DNA of 64,000 bases from the NCBI GenBank assembly GCA_900315245.1, contig OMYJ01000001.1, positions 186,001 through 250,000 of the forward strand, in the 5' to 3' direction. Within the stretch, counting starts at the first letter, position 1. Each line of letters opens with the position of its first letter. The notes under the pieces are model-generated. The model was given only the letters and a program-made list of their open reading frames with translations, was not told the origin of the DNA and ran no database searches. Shown here piece after piece: positions 37,026 to 46,361 of this stretch. A program made the position numbers and the translations under genes. The DNA is from an uncultured Bacteroidales bacterium (GTDB lineage Bacteria; Bacteroidota; Bacteroidia; Bacteroidales; WCHB1-69).

Positions 37026-37820
37026 TTACTCTTTTGTCAAAATTTCTTCTAACATCTGCCGAAGTGTGGATGGGGTGAGGTCACGGGTCATCGTGTTGTT
37101 ATAGCAGACTGAGATGTTGCCCGTCTGTTCGGAAACAACTACGGCCACAGCATCGGTGAACTCGGTGGCTCCAAGGGCGGAGCGGTGACGAAGCCCCACC
37201 TCCTGCGGCAAGTCGCGGTTCTTAGAGACAGGCAAAATACAGCGAGCCGCAGCAATACGGTGGTTCTTAATGATTACTGCACCATCATGTAAAGGGCTGT
37301 TCTTAAAGAAAATATTTTCCAAAAGTTCAGCCGAAGGCTTTGCGTCAATAATTTCACCGGTGTTCAAAAATTCATTCAACGGGGTTTGTCTCGCGAAGAT
37401 AATCAGCGCACCTGTCTTGTCGGCTGACATGTGCCGGCAAGCATTCTTCACTGCCTCAATCTCTTCCATATACGAAGAGCTCTTGGTCTGTTTGGCGAAC
37501 CGTTCGCTGAAGAAATGCATGAAACGCCCATTTCCGATATAAATCAGGAACTTGCGGATTTCCGGCTGGAACAGGATAATGACAGCAAGAACACCCACGC
37601 TGATGAGCTCACCCATCAGGTCGGAAAGCATGGTGAAATGGAAATAGGCGACCACCTTCCATATCACATAGATCAAGGCCAACATCCAGAAAATCTTCAC
37701 GGCGGCCGTGCCTTTCGTCAGCTTGTAAAGCTCGAAAAGCAAAACAGCAACAATCAGGATGTCAAGGACATCAACTATGCGAAAATCGATAAAGTTGAAA
37801 ATAGTAGCCAATTCCGTCAT
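37026..37820 (-). CDS. cdaA: Diadenylate cyclase CdaA
   Basis: 264 residues from the ATG at 37820; a TTG nine bases upstream is in frame but disfavoured. It makes cyclic di-AMP from two ATP. Three N-terminal transmembrane helices (IVDVLDILIVAVLLF, IFWMLALIYVIWKVV, ELISVGVLAVIILF) are followed by the DAC domain with catalytic DGA in SPLHDGAVIIKN and RHR in GLRHRSALG. Cyclic di-AMP controls potassium and osmotic balance. It is 12 bases after the phosphate butyryltransferase gene and probably shares its promoter. Confidence 0.95.
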   Translation of the reverse strand: MTELATIFNFIDFRIVDVLDILIVAVLLFELYKLTKGTAAVKIFWMLALIYVIWKVVAYFHFTMLSDLMGELISVGVLAVIILFQPEIRKFLIYIGNGRFMHFFSERFAKQTKSSSYMEEIEAVKNACRHMSADKTGALIIFARQTPLNEFLNTGEIIDAKPSAELLENIFFKNSPLHDGAVIIKNHRIAAARCILPVSKNRDLPQEVGLRHRSALGATEFTDAVAVVVSEQTGNISVCYNNTMTRDLTPSTLRQMLEEILTKE

Positions 37821-37832
37821 ACTTTCCAAATA

Positions 37833-38735
37833 TTATGCCATCAGAGCAGCTAAAGCGATGGAATACATTTTCGTCTTGGCACTGTCGCCGCGAGAGGAGA
37901 GCACGCAAGGCACTTTGGCACCCTTAAGCAATGCACCCAGTTCGGCGTGGTTGAACTTCGTGCAGCACTTGTAGAAAACGTTACCCGTTTCGATGTTCGG
38001 GAAGAGCAGACAGTCGGCATCGCCGGCGACATCGCTCTTGAATTTCTTGATTTCCACCGTCTCTTTGTCGATGGCGAGGTCCAAAGAAATGGGGCCTTCG
38101 ATGTAGGCGTTGCCGAGTTGGCCGCGGCTGCCCATAGCAGCGAGCAATGCAGCGTCAACACAAGCCTGCATACCGACAGAAACTTGTTCGGTGGCGGCAA
38201 GGCAAGCCACTTTCGGTTTTTCAATGCCCATAGCCTTAGCGGTCTCGATCAAATATTTGAGGATAGCTTGTTTTTCTTTCAATTCGGGAGCGGGAATCAC
38301 GGCCACATCACCCACGATAAGCAGTTTGTGGTAAGCCGGGTTCTCAATGACAGTCACATGCGACAGGGTGGCCTTCGGCGGGCAGAGACCTTTTTCCTTG
38401 TTCAGGATGGCACGCATATATTTGTCGGTGGGCAGCAGGCCTTTCATCAGGATCTGACCCTCGCCGGCATTGATGAGGTCGCAAGCCTTGGCAGCAGCCT
38501 TCGTGTCCACATATTCGGGAACGATGGTGAATTTGGACATGTCGAAGTTGTGCTCTTTGCACACTTTCTCAATCTCTTCGGGATTGCCGACAAGCGTGGC
38601 ATCGATCACCCCTAATTCCAGAGCAGCGTAAACCGCTTCAATGGTGTGTGCATCGTTGGCGTTAGCCGCGACTAATCTTTTTTTCGGTTTTGATTTAACT
38701 AAATCTACTAATTGGTCTAATTTTGTGATAGCCAT
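37833..38735 (-). CDS. ptb: Phosphate butyryltransferase
   Basis: 300 residues, moves a butyryl (or other short acyl) group from CoA to phosphate. The family hallmarks are visible: AAANANDAHTIEAV-like start (VAANANDAHTIEAVYAALE), GQILMKGLLPTDKYMRAIL, and LSHVTVIENPAYHKLLIVGD. The C-terminal part ends GAKVPCVLSSRGDSAKTKM. The usual partner butyrate kinase is not next to it; the next gene in the unit is cdaA. The enzyme would support butyrate or branched-chain acyl formation with ATP gain. Confidence 0.9.
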   Translation of the reverse strand: MAITKLDQLVDLVKSKPKKRLVAANANDAHTIEAVYAALELGVIDATLVGNPEEIEKVCKEHNFDMSKFTIVPEYVDTKAAAKACDLINAGEGQILMKGLLPTDKYMRAILNKEKGLCPPKATLSHVTVIENPAYHKLLIVGDVAVIPAPELKEKQAILKYLIETAKAMGIEKPKVACLAATEQVSVGMQACVDAALLAAMGSRGQLGNAYIEGPISLDLAIDKETVEIKKFKSDVAGDADCLLFPNIETGNVFYKCCTKFNHAELGALLKGAKVPCVLSSRGDSAKTKMYSIALAALMA

Positions 38736-38763
38736 AATGTTACAATTTTATTATTGGAAAGCG

Positions 38764-38771
38764 CAAAGATA
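38764..38771 (-). promoter_or_regulatory. -7 element for ptb-cdaA
   Basis: CAAAGATA on plus reads TATCTTTG on minus, about 30 bases before the ptb start. Confidence 0.7.
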
Positions 38772-38819
38772 CATTTTTTTTGGGATTATGGATAAAGGAT
38801 TGTTTACCCTTTCGGCCTA

Positions 38820-38852
38820 TTGATTGTTGCCTGTTACCTGTTGCCTGTTGCC
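38820..38852. repeat. TTGCCTGTTACC word repeat
   Basis: Three to four copies of TGTTGCC / TGTTACC between the ptb and ahcY promoters. Confidence 0.6.
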
Positions 38853-38862
38853 TTAAAAATAC

Positions 38863-38870
38863 TATCTTTG
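38863..38870 (+). promoter_or_regulatory. -7 element for ahcY
   Basis: TATCTTTG. It lies 39 bases before the ATG at 38909 and inside the longer open frame from 38780, which supports 38909 as the true start. Confidence 0.75.
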
Positions 38871-38908
38871 CAGCCGCAAATTTTGAGCAAATAATAAAAA
38901 CTAACAAT

Positions 38909-40318
38909 ATGATTGACAGTAATTTGAAATACAAAATCGCTGACATGGGGTTGGCGGAATGGGGACACAAAGACATCGATGTTTCCCAAAAAGAGATGCC
39001 GGGTCTGTTAGCCATCCGGGAGAAATACGGAGACACAAAACCTTTGAAGGGCGTGCGCATCATGGGTTCGCTGCACATGACCATCCAAACGGCCGTGCTG
39101 ATAGAGACGCTTACGCATCTCGGCGCGGAGGTTCGCTGGTGCAGCTGCAACATTTTCTCCACGCAGGACCACGCCGCCGCGGCCATCGCTGACAATGGCG
39201 TTTCCGTGTTCGCTTGGAAGGGCGAATCCTTGGAAGACTACTGGTGGTGTACCGTGAATGCCCTCTCCTTCCCCGGCGGCAAGGGTCCGCAACTCATCGT
39301 GGATGACGGTGGTGATGCCACCCTGCTCATCCATCTGGGATGCAAGGCCGAAGACGACCCGACGGTTCTCGATGCCAAACCAGAATCCCACGAGCAGGCC
39401 GTCATCTTCAACACGCTCAAGCAAGTGCTGAAGGAGGATCCGCACCATTGGCACAACATGGTGAAGGAGATCAAGGGCGTGTCGGAGGAGACCACCACTG
39501 GCGTGCATCGTCTCTACCAGATGATGGAACATGGCGAACTGCTCTTCCCCGCCATCAACGTCAACGACTCTGTGACGAAATCCAAATTCGACAACAAATA
39601 CGGCTGCCGCGAATCTCTCGCTGACGGCATCAAGCGCGCCACCGATGTGATGGTGGCCGGCAAGGTGGTGGTCGTGTGCGGCTACGGCGATGTAGGTAAA
39701 GGCTGCGCGCAGGCCATGCGTTCCTATGGTGCCCGCGTCATCGTCACCGAGGTCGATCCCATCTGCGCACTGCAGGCCGCTATGGAAGGCTTTGAAGTCA
39801 AAACCGTGGAAGATGCACTCGACGAGGGCAACATCTACGTCACCTGCACAGGCAACTGCGACGTCATCACCGTGGATCACCTCAACAAGATGAAAGACCA
39901 GTCTATCGTCTGTAACATCGGCCACTTTGACAACGAAATACAAGTCAGCGCGTTCGAGAGCCAATCGAACATCACGAAGCGCAATATCAAGCCGCAGGTG
40001 GATGAGTACATCTTCCCCGACGGCCACTCCATCTTCATTCTGGCGGAAGGCCGCTTGGTGAATTTAGGTTGTGCTACCGGACACCCCTCTTTCGTGATGA
40101 GCAACTCCTTCACCAACCAGGTGATGGCGCAGCTTGACCTGTGGCAACACGATTACAAAGTGGGGGTCTATAACTTGCCGAAGCATTTGGACGAAGAGGT
40201 CGCCCGTCTGCACTTAGGCAAAATCGGCGTTAAGCTGACGAAGCTCACGCAGAAACAGGCCGACTACATCGGTGTGAAAGTAGAAGGACCTTACAAGACA
40301 GATGCTTACAGATACTAA
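38909..40318 (+). CDS. ahcY: Adenosylhomocysteinase
   Basis: 469 residues from ATG 38909 ([16 protein letters not shown]). It splits S-adenosylhomocysteine into adenosine and homocysteine with bound NAD+. Length and motifs are typical: [40 protein letters not shown], the NAD-binding [20 protein letters not shown], and the C-terminal [19 protein letters not shown] with the closing DAYRY. The in-frame extension to 38780 contains no family residues and includes the promoter, so it is rejected. It is followed by a second YitT gene. Confidence 0.97.
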   Translation: MIDSNLKYKIADMGLAEWGHKDIDVSQKEMPGLLAIREKYGDTKPLKGVRIMGSLHMTIQTAVLIETLTHLGAEVRWCSCNIFSTQDHAAAAIADNGVSVFAWKGESLEDYWWCTVNALSFPGGKGPQLIVDDGGDATLLIHLGCKAEDDPTVLDAKPESHEQAVIFNTLKQVLKEDPHHWHNMVKEIKGVSEETTTGVHRLYQMMEHGELLFPAINVNDSVTKSKFDNKYGCRESLADGIKRATDVMVAGKVVVVCGYGDVGKGCAQAMRSYGARVIVTEVDPICALQAAMEGFEVKTVEDALDEGNIYVTCTGNCDVITVDHLNKMKDQSIVCNIGHFDNEIQVSAFESQSNITKRNIKPQVDEYIFPDGHSIFILAEGRLVNLGCATGHPSFVMSNSFTNQVMAQLDLWQHDYKVGVYNLPKHLDEEVARLHLGKIGVKLTKLTQKQADYIGVKVEGPYKTDAYRY

Positions 40319-40364
40319 AATATGTGTAGAAAACCTTTTTCCAGATTAAAAATATAACGACTGT

Positions 40365-41327
40365 ATGAGTATAAAAATCAAGGAATCAATTATTGATTTT
40401 ATCCATTATTTGGGGACATTCAAATTTTGGAAAGAGCTTGTAATCATGACGTTGGGCATGATGGTTACCGCAGCTGCCGTCTATTATTTCCTTGTCCCGA
40501 GCAAATTGATCATCGGTACCATTTCCGGTCTGAGCATTGTGTTAAGCAATATCTTTGGCGGCAGTCTGGGCACATGGATCATGGGCATCAACATTGTCCT
40601 GCTGATTTTGGCTTTCCTGCTGATAGGCAATGAATTTGGTGCAAAGACCGTTTATACCGCACTGATACTCGGTCCATTGACAGACTTTTGGAATTGGGTT
40701 TATCCGTGGCAGAATCTCGCCAGCGCCAACCCCGTCACCGGCACACCTTCTGTGATGGGCGACCCCTGGTTTGACCTCTGCTGCTTCGTACTGTTGCTTT
40801 CCGCATCGCAGGCTCTGATGTTCAGCATCAACGCCTCCACCGGCGGATTGGACATCCTCGCGAAGATTGTGAACAAATACCTGCATTTCGACATCGGAAC
40901 TTCAGTGAGTATCGCAGGTGCCATGATCTGTTGTACCGCCTTCTTCATCAACCCCTTCCGCACGGTCATCATCGGCCTTATCGGCACTTGGATCAACGGA
41001 CTCGTTGTTGATTATTTCACCGCTGCTTTAGGCAAACGCAAACGTGTCTGTATTGTGTCGAAGGAATACGAACGGGTTCGTGAGTTCATCGTCAACCACC
41101 TTCACCGCGGATGTACGCTCTACGAGGTCATTGGCGGCTATAGCGGAGAAAAGAGTATAGAGCTTGAGGTTCTGCTTGGCAATGAAGAATTCAGTGAACT
41201 TCTTGCTTGGATGAAACAAGAAAACATCAACGCCTTCACAACGGCAAGCAATGTGAGTGAGGTTTATGGACTTTGGTTCAGCGGCAAAAAGCGCAAGCAG
41301 CTGGAAGAAGAACTTCACCACCGGTAA
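40365..41327 (+). CDS. YitT family membrane protein (paralogue 2)
   Basis: 320 residues with the same layout as the 26318 gene: hydrophobic YitT domain (VTAAAVYYFLVPSKLIIGTI, INASTGGLDILAKIVNKYLH) and a C-terminal DUF2179 domain (RVCIVSKEYERVREFIVNHL). It differs clearly in sequence from the first copy, so the duplication is old. It starts 46 bases after ahcY in the same direction and may share its transcript. Function unknown. Confidence 0.9.
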   Translation: MSIKIKESIIDFIHYLGTFKFWKELVIMTLGMMVTAAAVYYFLVPSKLIIGTISGLSIVLSNIFGGSLGTWIMGINIVLLILAFLLIGNEFGAKTVYTALILGPLTDFWNWVYPWQNLASANPVTGTPSVMGDPWFDLCCFVLLLSASQALMFSINASTGGLDILAKIVNKYLHFDIGTSVSIAGAMICCTAFFINPFRTVIIGLIGTWINGLVVDYFTAALGKRKRVCIVSKEYERVREFIVNHLHRGCTLYEVIGGYSGEKSIELEVLLGNEEFSELLAWMKQENINAFTTASNVSEVYGLWFSGKKRKQLEEELHHR

Positions 41328-41336
41328 TAAAAATCA

Positions 41337-41374
41337 AGAAAAGGCGCCGCAACCGCGACGCCTTTTCTTTTTCA
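41337..41374 (+). terminator. Terminator after the second YitT gene
   Basis: Arms AGAAAAGGCG and CGCCTTTTCT with a 12-base loop, followed by TTTTTC. Confidence 0.8.
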
Positions 41375-41420
41375 GCCGGCTACTCATCCCAAAGCCGGCT
41401 GCTCATTAATATAAAAGGGG

Positions 41421-43847
41421 TTATTTTTTCAGAATCTTCTGAACGCCGTTGCCGACCTTTAGCAAATAAAGACCTGCAGGATAAGATTGCATGTTCAAGG
41501 TGATGTGCGTGTCACCGCTGTTCACCATCTCCAACAATTGTCCATTCATATTGTAAAGTTCCACTCTCTCAGAATTCTCGTTAATGATGTACAACGTGCC
41601 GTTACAAGGATTCGGATAGGCGAAGACCTGCGGCATTTCGTGGTTGTCGATGCCAACGGGTTTTTGGTGGATGACACCCACACCGGTCAAGTCGAAGCCA
41701 CAGCTATGGAAATCGGTAGGCCAAGGATCGTTGACGATATGACCGAAAGCGTCGTAAGAACCGTATTGCGGATCAATGGAACCCACCACATCCACGATGC
41801 GGACATAAACGATGCTGTCGATATTAAGGTTTTCACTGCCAGCCAGTTCCTCAAGATCAAACGGGGTGCCGTAACCGATTTGGAACTTGCCGGCCAAGTT
41901 GTTAATGAAGGTGGGGTCAACGAAGCCAAATGTTCCGACCTGAGTTTCCGTCGGGGTGAGGCTGGTGGCCGGGAAACGCACGAAATGCACGCCGTCAGAG
42001 CTCACCTCCACGAAGGCCAATTCCAAGAATCCACCGTTAATATCGTTCTCAAACACGGCGAAGTCAGGACCTTCCCCGTTTTGGATAGGACGCTCAAAAG
42101 TAACCAATGCGGAACCGCCGTCGCCAAGACTCACAGCATCCATGCTGTTGTTCGGTGTGGCCGGTCCGATAGCATTCGTCTCGTCGCCAAAGGTGACCGC
42201 CGGGCTATTCGGATTAGAGATGTCTTGCGGACCGCGCGTGAGTACCACTGACGTAGCCCAAGCCACAATTTGGTTGTCATCCACTGCGATGGCGTTGCAG
42301 CCTTCCGTACCTACCCCACCGCAGAAAGGACCGTGGTCGGGAATTGTGTCAGGACCAGAACCACCCGTCGTGTCAGGAACGGTGACAGGATAGATGGCCA
42401 TCGGATAGACGTAGATATAGTTCCAATATCCACCCCATTCATCAACCCAAACGCTATCGACAAGGATACCGGTGCTGCTGTCAGCCCATTTTTCAAGGTC
42501 GCCGTTACTAAGGGTTTGCGCCATACCCATATCCATCACGCCGTTGTTGGTGCTGCTCCACCAGTTACCCGGGGTAATACCCAACGAGGTAGTCATACCA
42601 GCTGCAGTGTCAATATAGTTAATGTCGCTGACCAAACCTGAGCCGCTATAGCTGAAGCGCGGGTCGGCGGCGGCGATGTGGGCCATCATGTCGGCCACGG
42701 TAGCGGTGCCGTCCCAGCGGTAGCCCCAAGCCAACGCAGTGTCAGCCCAGTTCACGGCCATCACGGCCTCGTTGGATCCAGTGCCCACCCAGAAGAGGAT
42801 GTCGCTGGCGGCGATGGTAGCCTCCTCGGGGACAGGAATGACGGGAGGCGTAACCGGCGTAGGCGTTTTCACCCAAGCCTCTTCCATGTAATAACCATAT
42901 TGGAAGTCCCAACCAATGGCGGAGTTCATATCACCATACTTGAACACATCTCCGTTGTGGAGCGTGCTGCTTGCACCGGCATCGGCACTGACACCGTTGA
43001 GGTTGGTCCACCAGAAGTTGTAACCGACATTCGGATCAACGGGGGAAAGTCCCAGCGTGTCGCCATTGTCGAGAACAAAATGGATGTCGCCACTGACAGA
43101 AGGAGAACCCTCCGTCCAGAAACGCGGGTCAGCGGCGGCAATGGCATCGACCATAGCTTGCGCCGTAGTGGTTCCATCGAAGCGGTAACCCCACGCAAAA
43201 GCCGTGTCGGGTTGCGCGAAGTTGACGATAAATTCGGCACTGTTGGAACCGGAGCCCACCCAGTAGAGAATTTGGTTGAAAGGAAGGGAAGCGTCAACGG
43301 GATCGGTGGGAGTACCGCCGTTCGGATCAGTAGCAGCCTCCACATCATCACTCGTAAGACTGAAATAACACGAGCTGCTGATCTCCATTTGGTCACCATC
43401 AAACATCTCGTATTCGCTATATCCAACCGGAGCAAAAGAACCATTAACATTATAGCACCAATAGTTAGCCGATGAACCGGACACCAAAACACCATCATTG
43501 TATCCAATATAGGTCACTAATCCGGAACCAAAGTTGTAGGTCACTCGATTGTCATAGATGGCGATAGAATCCAACATATTGACCGCGGTAGCCCCGTCAT
43601 TAAAACGGACTCCCCATGCCAATGCAAAATCGTTGCCGGAAGGGTTGTCATCCCATCCGATAATCACCACGGCACTGTTGCTGCCGCTGCCAACCCAAAA
43701 TTCAATGTCTTCCATAGGGAATTCATCAACCGAGCGCACTGCACTCACTTGGAAATCATGCCCGTTCTGGTGAATCGTCACCGTCTGCTGGGCAAACGTC
43801 AGGTTTATCATGCACAATAAACCGAAAAAGAATAAAAGTTTCTTCAT
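41421..43847 (-). CDS. Cobalamin-riboswitch-controlled T9SS surface protein with three repeats
   Basis: 808 residues. Signal peptide about 1-19 (CMINLTFAQ). Three tandem domains of about 130-150 residues follow, each starting EFWVGSGSNSA / LYWVGSGSNSA / LFWVGTGSNEA and containing ALAWGVRF, AFAWGYRF or ALAWGYRW. A fourth domain (about 520-725) has CNAIAVDDNQIVAWATS and DFAVFENDINGGFLELAFVE. The C-terminus is a type A sorting domain (VFAYPNPCNGTLYII, VELYNMNGQLLEM, YPAGLYLLKVGN). The gene is preceded by a cobalamin riboswitch (44088-44232, minus). Probable role: surface capture of vitamin B12 or cobamide, by analogy to Bacteroidota cobamide loci. The domain itself is not one I can name. Confidence 0.85.
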   Translation of the reverse strand: MKKLLFFFGLLCMINLTFAQQTVTIHQNGHDFQVSAVRSVDEFPMEDIEFWVGSGSNSAVVIIGWDDNPSGNDFALAWGVRFNDGATAVNMLDSIAIYDNRVTYNFGSGLVTYIGYNDGVLVSGSSANYWCYNVNGSFAPVGYSEYEMFDGDQMEISSSCYFSLTSDDVEAATDPNGGTPTDPVDASLPFNQILYWVGSGSNSAEFIVNFAQPDTAFAWGYRFDGTTTAQAMVDAIAAADPRFWTEGSPSVSGDIHFVLDNGDTLGLSPVDPNVGYNFWWTNLNGVSADAGASSTLHNGDVFKYGDMNSAIGWDFQYGYYMEEAWVKTPTPVTPPVIPVPEEATIAASDILFWVGTGSNEAVMAVNWADTALAWGYRWDGTATVADMMAHIAAADPRFSYSGSGLVSDINYIDTAAGMTTSLGITPGNWWSSTNNGVMDMGMAQTLSNGDLEKWADSSTGILVDSVWVDEWGGYWNYIYVYPMAIYPVTVPDTTGGSGPDTIPDHGPFCGGVGTEGCNAIAVDDNQIVAWATSVVLTRGPQDISNPNSPAVTFGDETNAIGPATPNNSMDAVSLGDGGSALVTFERPIQNGEGPDFAVFENDINGGFLELAFVEVSSDGVHFVRFPATSLTPTETQVGTFGFVDPTFINNLAGKFQIGYGTPFDLEELAGSENLNIDSIVYVRIVDVVGSIDPQYGSYDAFGHIVNDPWPTDFHSCGFDLTGVGVIHQKPVGIDNHEMPQVFAYPNPCNGTLYIINENSERVELYNMNGQLLEMVNSGDTHITLNMQSYPAGLYLLKVGNGVQKILKK

Positions 43848-44086
43848 AATTTATACTGTTTGTTTAATTGTGATCAGTGAATAGTGATTTGTGAATGGTA
43901 AATGGTGAATAGGGGAACTGACCGAAGAAAATCGGTATATGTTTGTTGTTTTTCAGAAAAGTACCATAAACGCATATCCTCGGCATTCAGGTTCGACAAA
44001 TGCTTCGGACAATATAAGGAATGAAGAGCGCGATTAGGGTCTCTTTTGCATCCGCCTACCTCCCGAAGCGATAACAACACGCAAAT

Positions 44087-44232
44087 GGCAGGTTTTCTGA
44101 CTCGTTCCGGAACAGCGTCTTCCCATCTTTCGACAGTGACTTCTTACCGTTCTTCTTTGTGGAACTCACAGCAGCGGGTACTGTACAGGATTCGCACCTG
44201 TTTCCCTCTCAGGACTTTACAACAAAAATCCT
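44087..44232 (-). promoter_or_regulatory. Cobalamin riboswitch
   Basis: Read on the minus strand: a conserved GGGAAACAGGTGCGAATCC core, TGTACAGTACCCGCTGCTGT, GAAGTCACTG and GGGAAGACGCT segments, and the B12 box GAGTCAGAAAACCTGCC (44103-44087). It follows a TATCTTTG promoter and precedes the 808-residue protein by a leader of about 240 bases. That leader, where the expression platform should lie, contains no gene; I could not fix a terminator or a sequestered start site. Confidence 0.92.
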
Positions 44233-44249
44233 TCACCACTTTGCAGCGG

Positions 44250-44257
44250 CAAAGATA
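44250..44257 (-). promoter_or_regulatory. -7 element for the riboswitch transcript
   Basis: CAAAGATA on plus, TATCTTTG on minus, about 18 bases before the aptamer. Confidence 0.75.
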
Positions 44258-44335
44258 CACTTTTTTCAAAAATGATGAATCCAAAAGTAATGATTCAAAT
44301 ATGATTTTATGAAAGTAATATTGAACTATTTTTTT

Positions 44336-44343
44336 TATTTTTG
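44336..44343 (+). promoter_or_regulatory. -7 element for the glycine-lipid acyltransferase genes
   Basis: TATTTTTG on the plus strand, about 77 bases before the ATG at 44420. It is divergent to the riboswitch promoter. Confidence 0.65.
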
Positions 44344-44419
44344 CATTTTCAAAAATCACAAATCAAGGTTCCTCAACTCTTACGAGATAAAACATAAACA
44401 ATTACAATAAAAACTTGGC

Positions 44420-45277
44420 ATGTTAAAGGATTATTCATCATTTGGACCGGCTTATCGGAACTTCAAGGTCAGGGAAGGGGTTTATGTCCCCGAGCCTCTG
44501 GAAGAGTTCTCCGGAGACAATCCGTTCACAAAGATGGCCCCCATACGAGGGGAACTCAAGGACATCAAGTTTGACGAAACCTATCCATATCTTGACAAAT
44601 CCCTGAAATTCAAAATATGGCATTTTCTCATCTACCTTACCCTTTGGGTTGCGGCTTTCCCTTTGAACCGAATCCGTTTCGGCCTCAAAATTGAAGGTCG
44701 CGAGAAAATCCGCCAGAACCGCAAACTTTTTGCCAACGGGGTGATGACCGTATGCAATCACGTTCACCGGTGGGATATGATCTGCGTATTGCAAGCGATG
44801 CGCTACCGCAAGGCTTGGATTCCGATGTACGCCCAACCTTTCCGAGGCAAAGACGGTTTCCTGATGAAAAACATCGGGGGTATCGCCATCCCGGAAGATC
44901 GCAGTGGACTCAGGGAATTTGACAAGGCCTTGAATGAGTTACATGACAAAAAACAGTGGATACATATATTTCCCGAAAGCTGTAGTTGGAAATTCTATTC
45001 TCCGCTCAGGCCTTTCAAAATAGGCGCTTTCAACATGGCCTACCGATATTCTCTCCCTGTAATTCCTCTGATAATCACATTCAGGCCCCGCACAGGATGG
45101 CGCAAACTCTTCAGCAAAGACGAACCGCTGATCACCATCCACGTGGGTGACCCGATCATTCCCGACCTCAACACACCTCGCAAAGAGGAGGCGGCACGAA
45201 TGCGTGATGCCGCACACAAGGCTATGCTTGACATGGCAGGTATTGTTTCCAACCCATGGCCATCCAATATCGATTGA
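44420..45277 (+). CDS. PlsC-type O-acyltransferase, GlsA-like
   Basis: 285 residues, 1-acyl-glycerol-3-phosphate-acyltransferase fold. The HX4D motif is H114-x4-D119 in CNHVHRWD, and the second motif is HIFPESCSWKFY with the glycine-rich GAFNMAYRYSLPVIPLI. It overlaps or abuts an N-acyltransferase gene. In Bacteroides thetaiotaomicron the pair GlsB (N-acyltransferase) and GlsA (O-acyltransferase) makes glycine lipids, so this is likely the O-acylating partner. It may instead be a phospholipid acyltransferase. Symbol withheld because gene order differs. Confidence 0.8.
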   Translation: MLKDYSSFGPAYRNFKVREGVYVPEPLEEFSGDNPFTKMAPIRGELKDIKFDETYPYLDKSLKFKIWHFLIYLTLWVAAFPLNRIRFGLKIEGREKIRQNRKLFANGVMTVCNHVHRWDMICVLQAMRYRKAWIPMYAQPFRGKDGFLMKNIGGIAIPEDRSGLREFDKALNELHDKKQWIHIFPESCSWKFYSPLRPFKIGAFNMAYRYSLPVIPLIITFRPRTGWRKLFSKDEPLITIHVGDPIIPDLNTPRKEEAARMRDAAHKAMLDMAGIVSNPWPSNID

Positions 45278-45291
45278 AAATCCCCAGCATT

Positions 45292-46356
45292 ATGAATACA
45301 ATAATTGATCCCGTACCGGTTGAACTGCTCAAAGCGGAACTTACCAAATCCAAGAAACTGGAAGACACCAACAAAGGACACAACGAACTTTACATCGTGA
45401 CCTGGCAAAATTCACCCAATGTGGTCACGGAAATCGGCAGACTGCGTGAACTGGCTTTCCGTGAAGCCGGGGGATCTACGGGCAACGCTATTGACCTTGA
45501 CGAATATGACAAGATGGAGAATCCGTATAAGCAGCTGATTGTCTGGGATCCGGACAACGAGGCAATTATCGGCGGCTATCGCTTTCTCTTCGGCTCAGAT
45601 GCGACGTTCGACGAGAAAGGCCAGCCTGTTTTGGCAAGTTCCCATCAGTTCCGCTTTTCTCAAAAGTTTATCAACGAATATCTACCGCATGTCATAGAAC
45701 TGGGGCGCAATTTTGTGGCCCCCGAATATCAGAGCTCAAAAGGGGGCGCTAAATCAATATATGCGTTTGACAACTTGTGGGACGGACTTGTGGCCATTAT
45801 CATGAAACATCCGGACCTGCTCTATTTCTTTGGAAAAATCACCATATATCCTTCTTACGATTATATCGCCAAAGACTTGATATACCACTTCTTATGGAAA
45901 CATTACGGTGACAAAGAAGAGCTTGTCCGCCCTTGGGACGACCAGTCGATAATGCCCGGTTCTGACCCCCAGTTGATGGATTTGGTAGTGAGCCAGGATG
46001 ACCTGCTGGAAGATTACAAATTACTTAAAGGCGCCGCCAGAATGAGAGGGGTAAACGTTCCGCCCAATGTGACGGCTTATATCTCCATCACTTCCGAAAT
46101 GCTCATGTTCGGCACGGCGGTGAACCGCTTGATGCACAACATTGAGGACACGGCTGTGCTGATTCCGTTCGACGAGATTTACCATGACAAAAAGAGTCGC
46201 CATATAGGAGCTTACCTTCGGTTCTCCCTCGCAAGAAAACGTAGTAATGAGGCTCCGGATACTCCTAAAACGGAAAACGAGTTGATTGAGGAGTGGCTGA
46301 TTAAACGAAACCGCAAGGTGCGGCGCATTCTTAAGAAAGTCGGACGGAATATCTAA
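45292..46356 (+). CDS. GNAT-fold N-acyltransferase, GlsB-like
   Basis: 354 residues from ATG 45292; an in-frame ATG at 45256 would overlap the previous gene by 22 bases and cannot be excluded. The family (ornithine or glycine lipid N-acyltransferases such as OlsB and GlsB) shows GGYRFLFGSDATFDEKGQ, SSHQFRFSQKFINEYLPHVI, ELGRNFVAPEYQSSKGG and FGKITIYPSY. It would acylate the amino group of glycine from an acyl-ACP before the GlsA-like enzyme adds the second chain. Adjacent arrangement supports a joint lipid pathway. Confidence 0.85.
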   Translation: MNTIIDPVPVELLKAELTKSKKLEDTNKGHNELYIVTWQNSPNVVTEIGRLRELAFREAGGSTGNAIDLDEYDKMENPYKQLIVWDPDNEAIIGGYRFLFGSDATFDEKGQPVLASSHQFRFSQKFINEYLPHVIELGRNFVAPEYQSSKGGAKSIYAFDNLWDGLVAIIMKHPDLLYFFGKITIYPSYDYIAKDLIYHFLWKHYGDKEELVRPWDDQSIMPGSDPQLMDLVVSQDDLLEDYKLLKGAARMRGVNVPPNVTAYISITSEMLMFGTAVNRLMHNIEDTAVLIPFDEIYHDKKSRHIGAYLRFSLARKRSNEAPDTPKTENELIEEWLIKRNRKVRRILKKVGRNI

Positions 46357-46361
46357 AAGGG

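Noticed and set aside
38780..38908. Longer ahcY product starting at 38780
   Set aside because: The added residues are not in the family and would include the TATCTTTG promoter at 38863-38870.
39008..40027. 339-codon minus-strand frame inside ahcY
   Set aside because: Shadow of ahcY codon usage; no recognised protein features.
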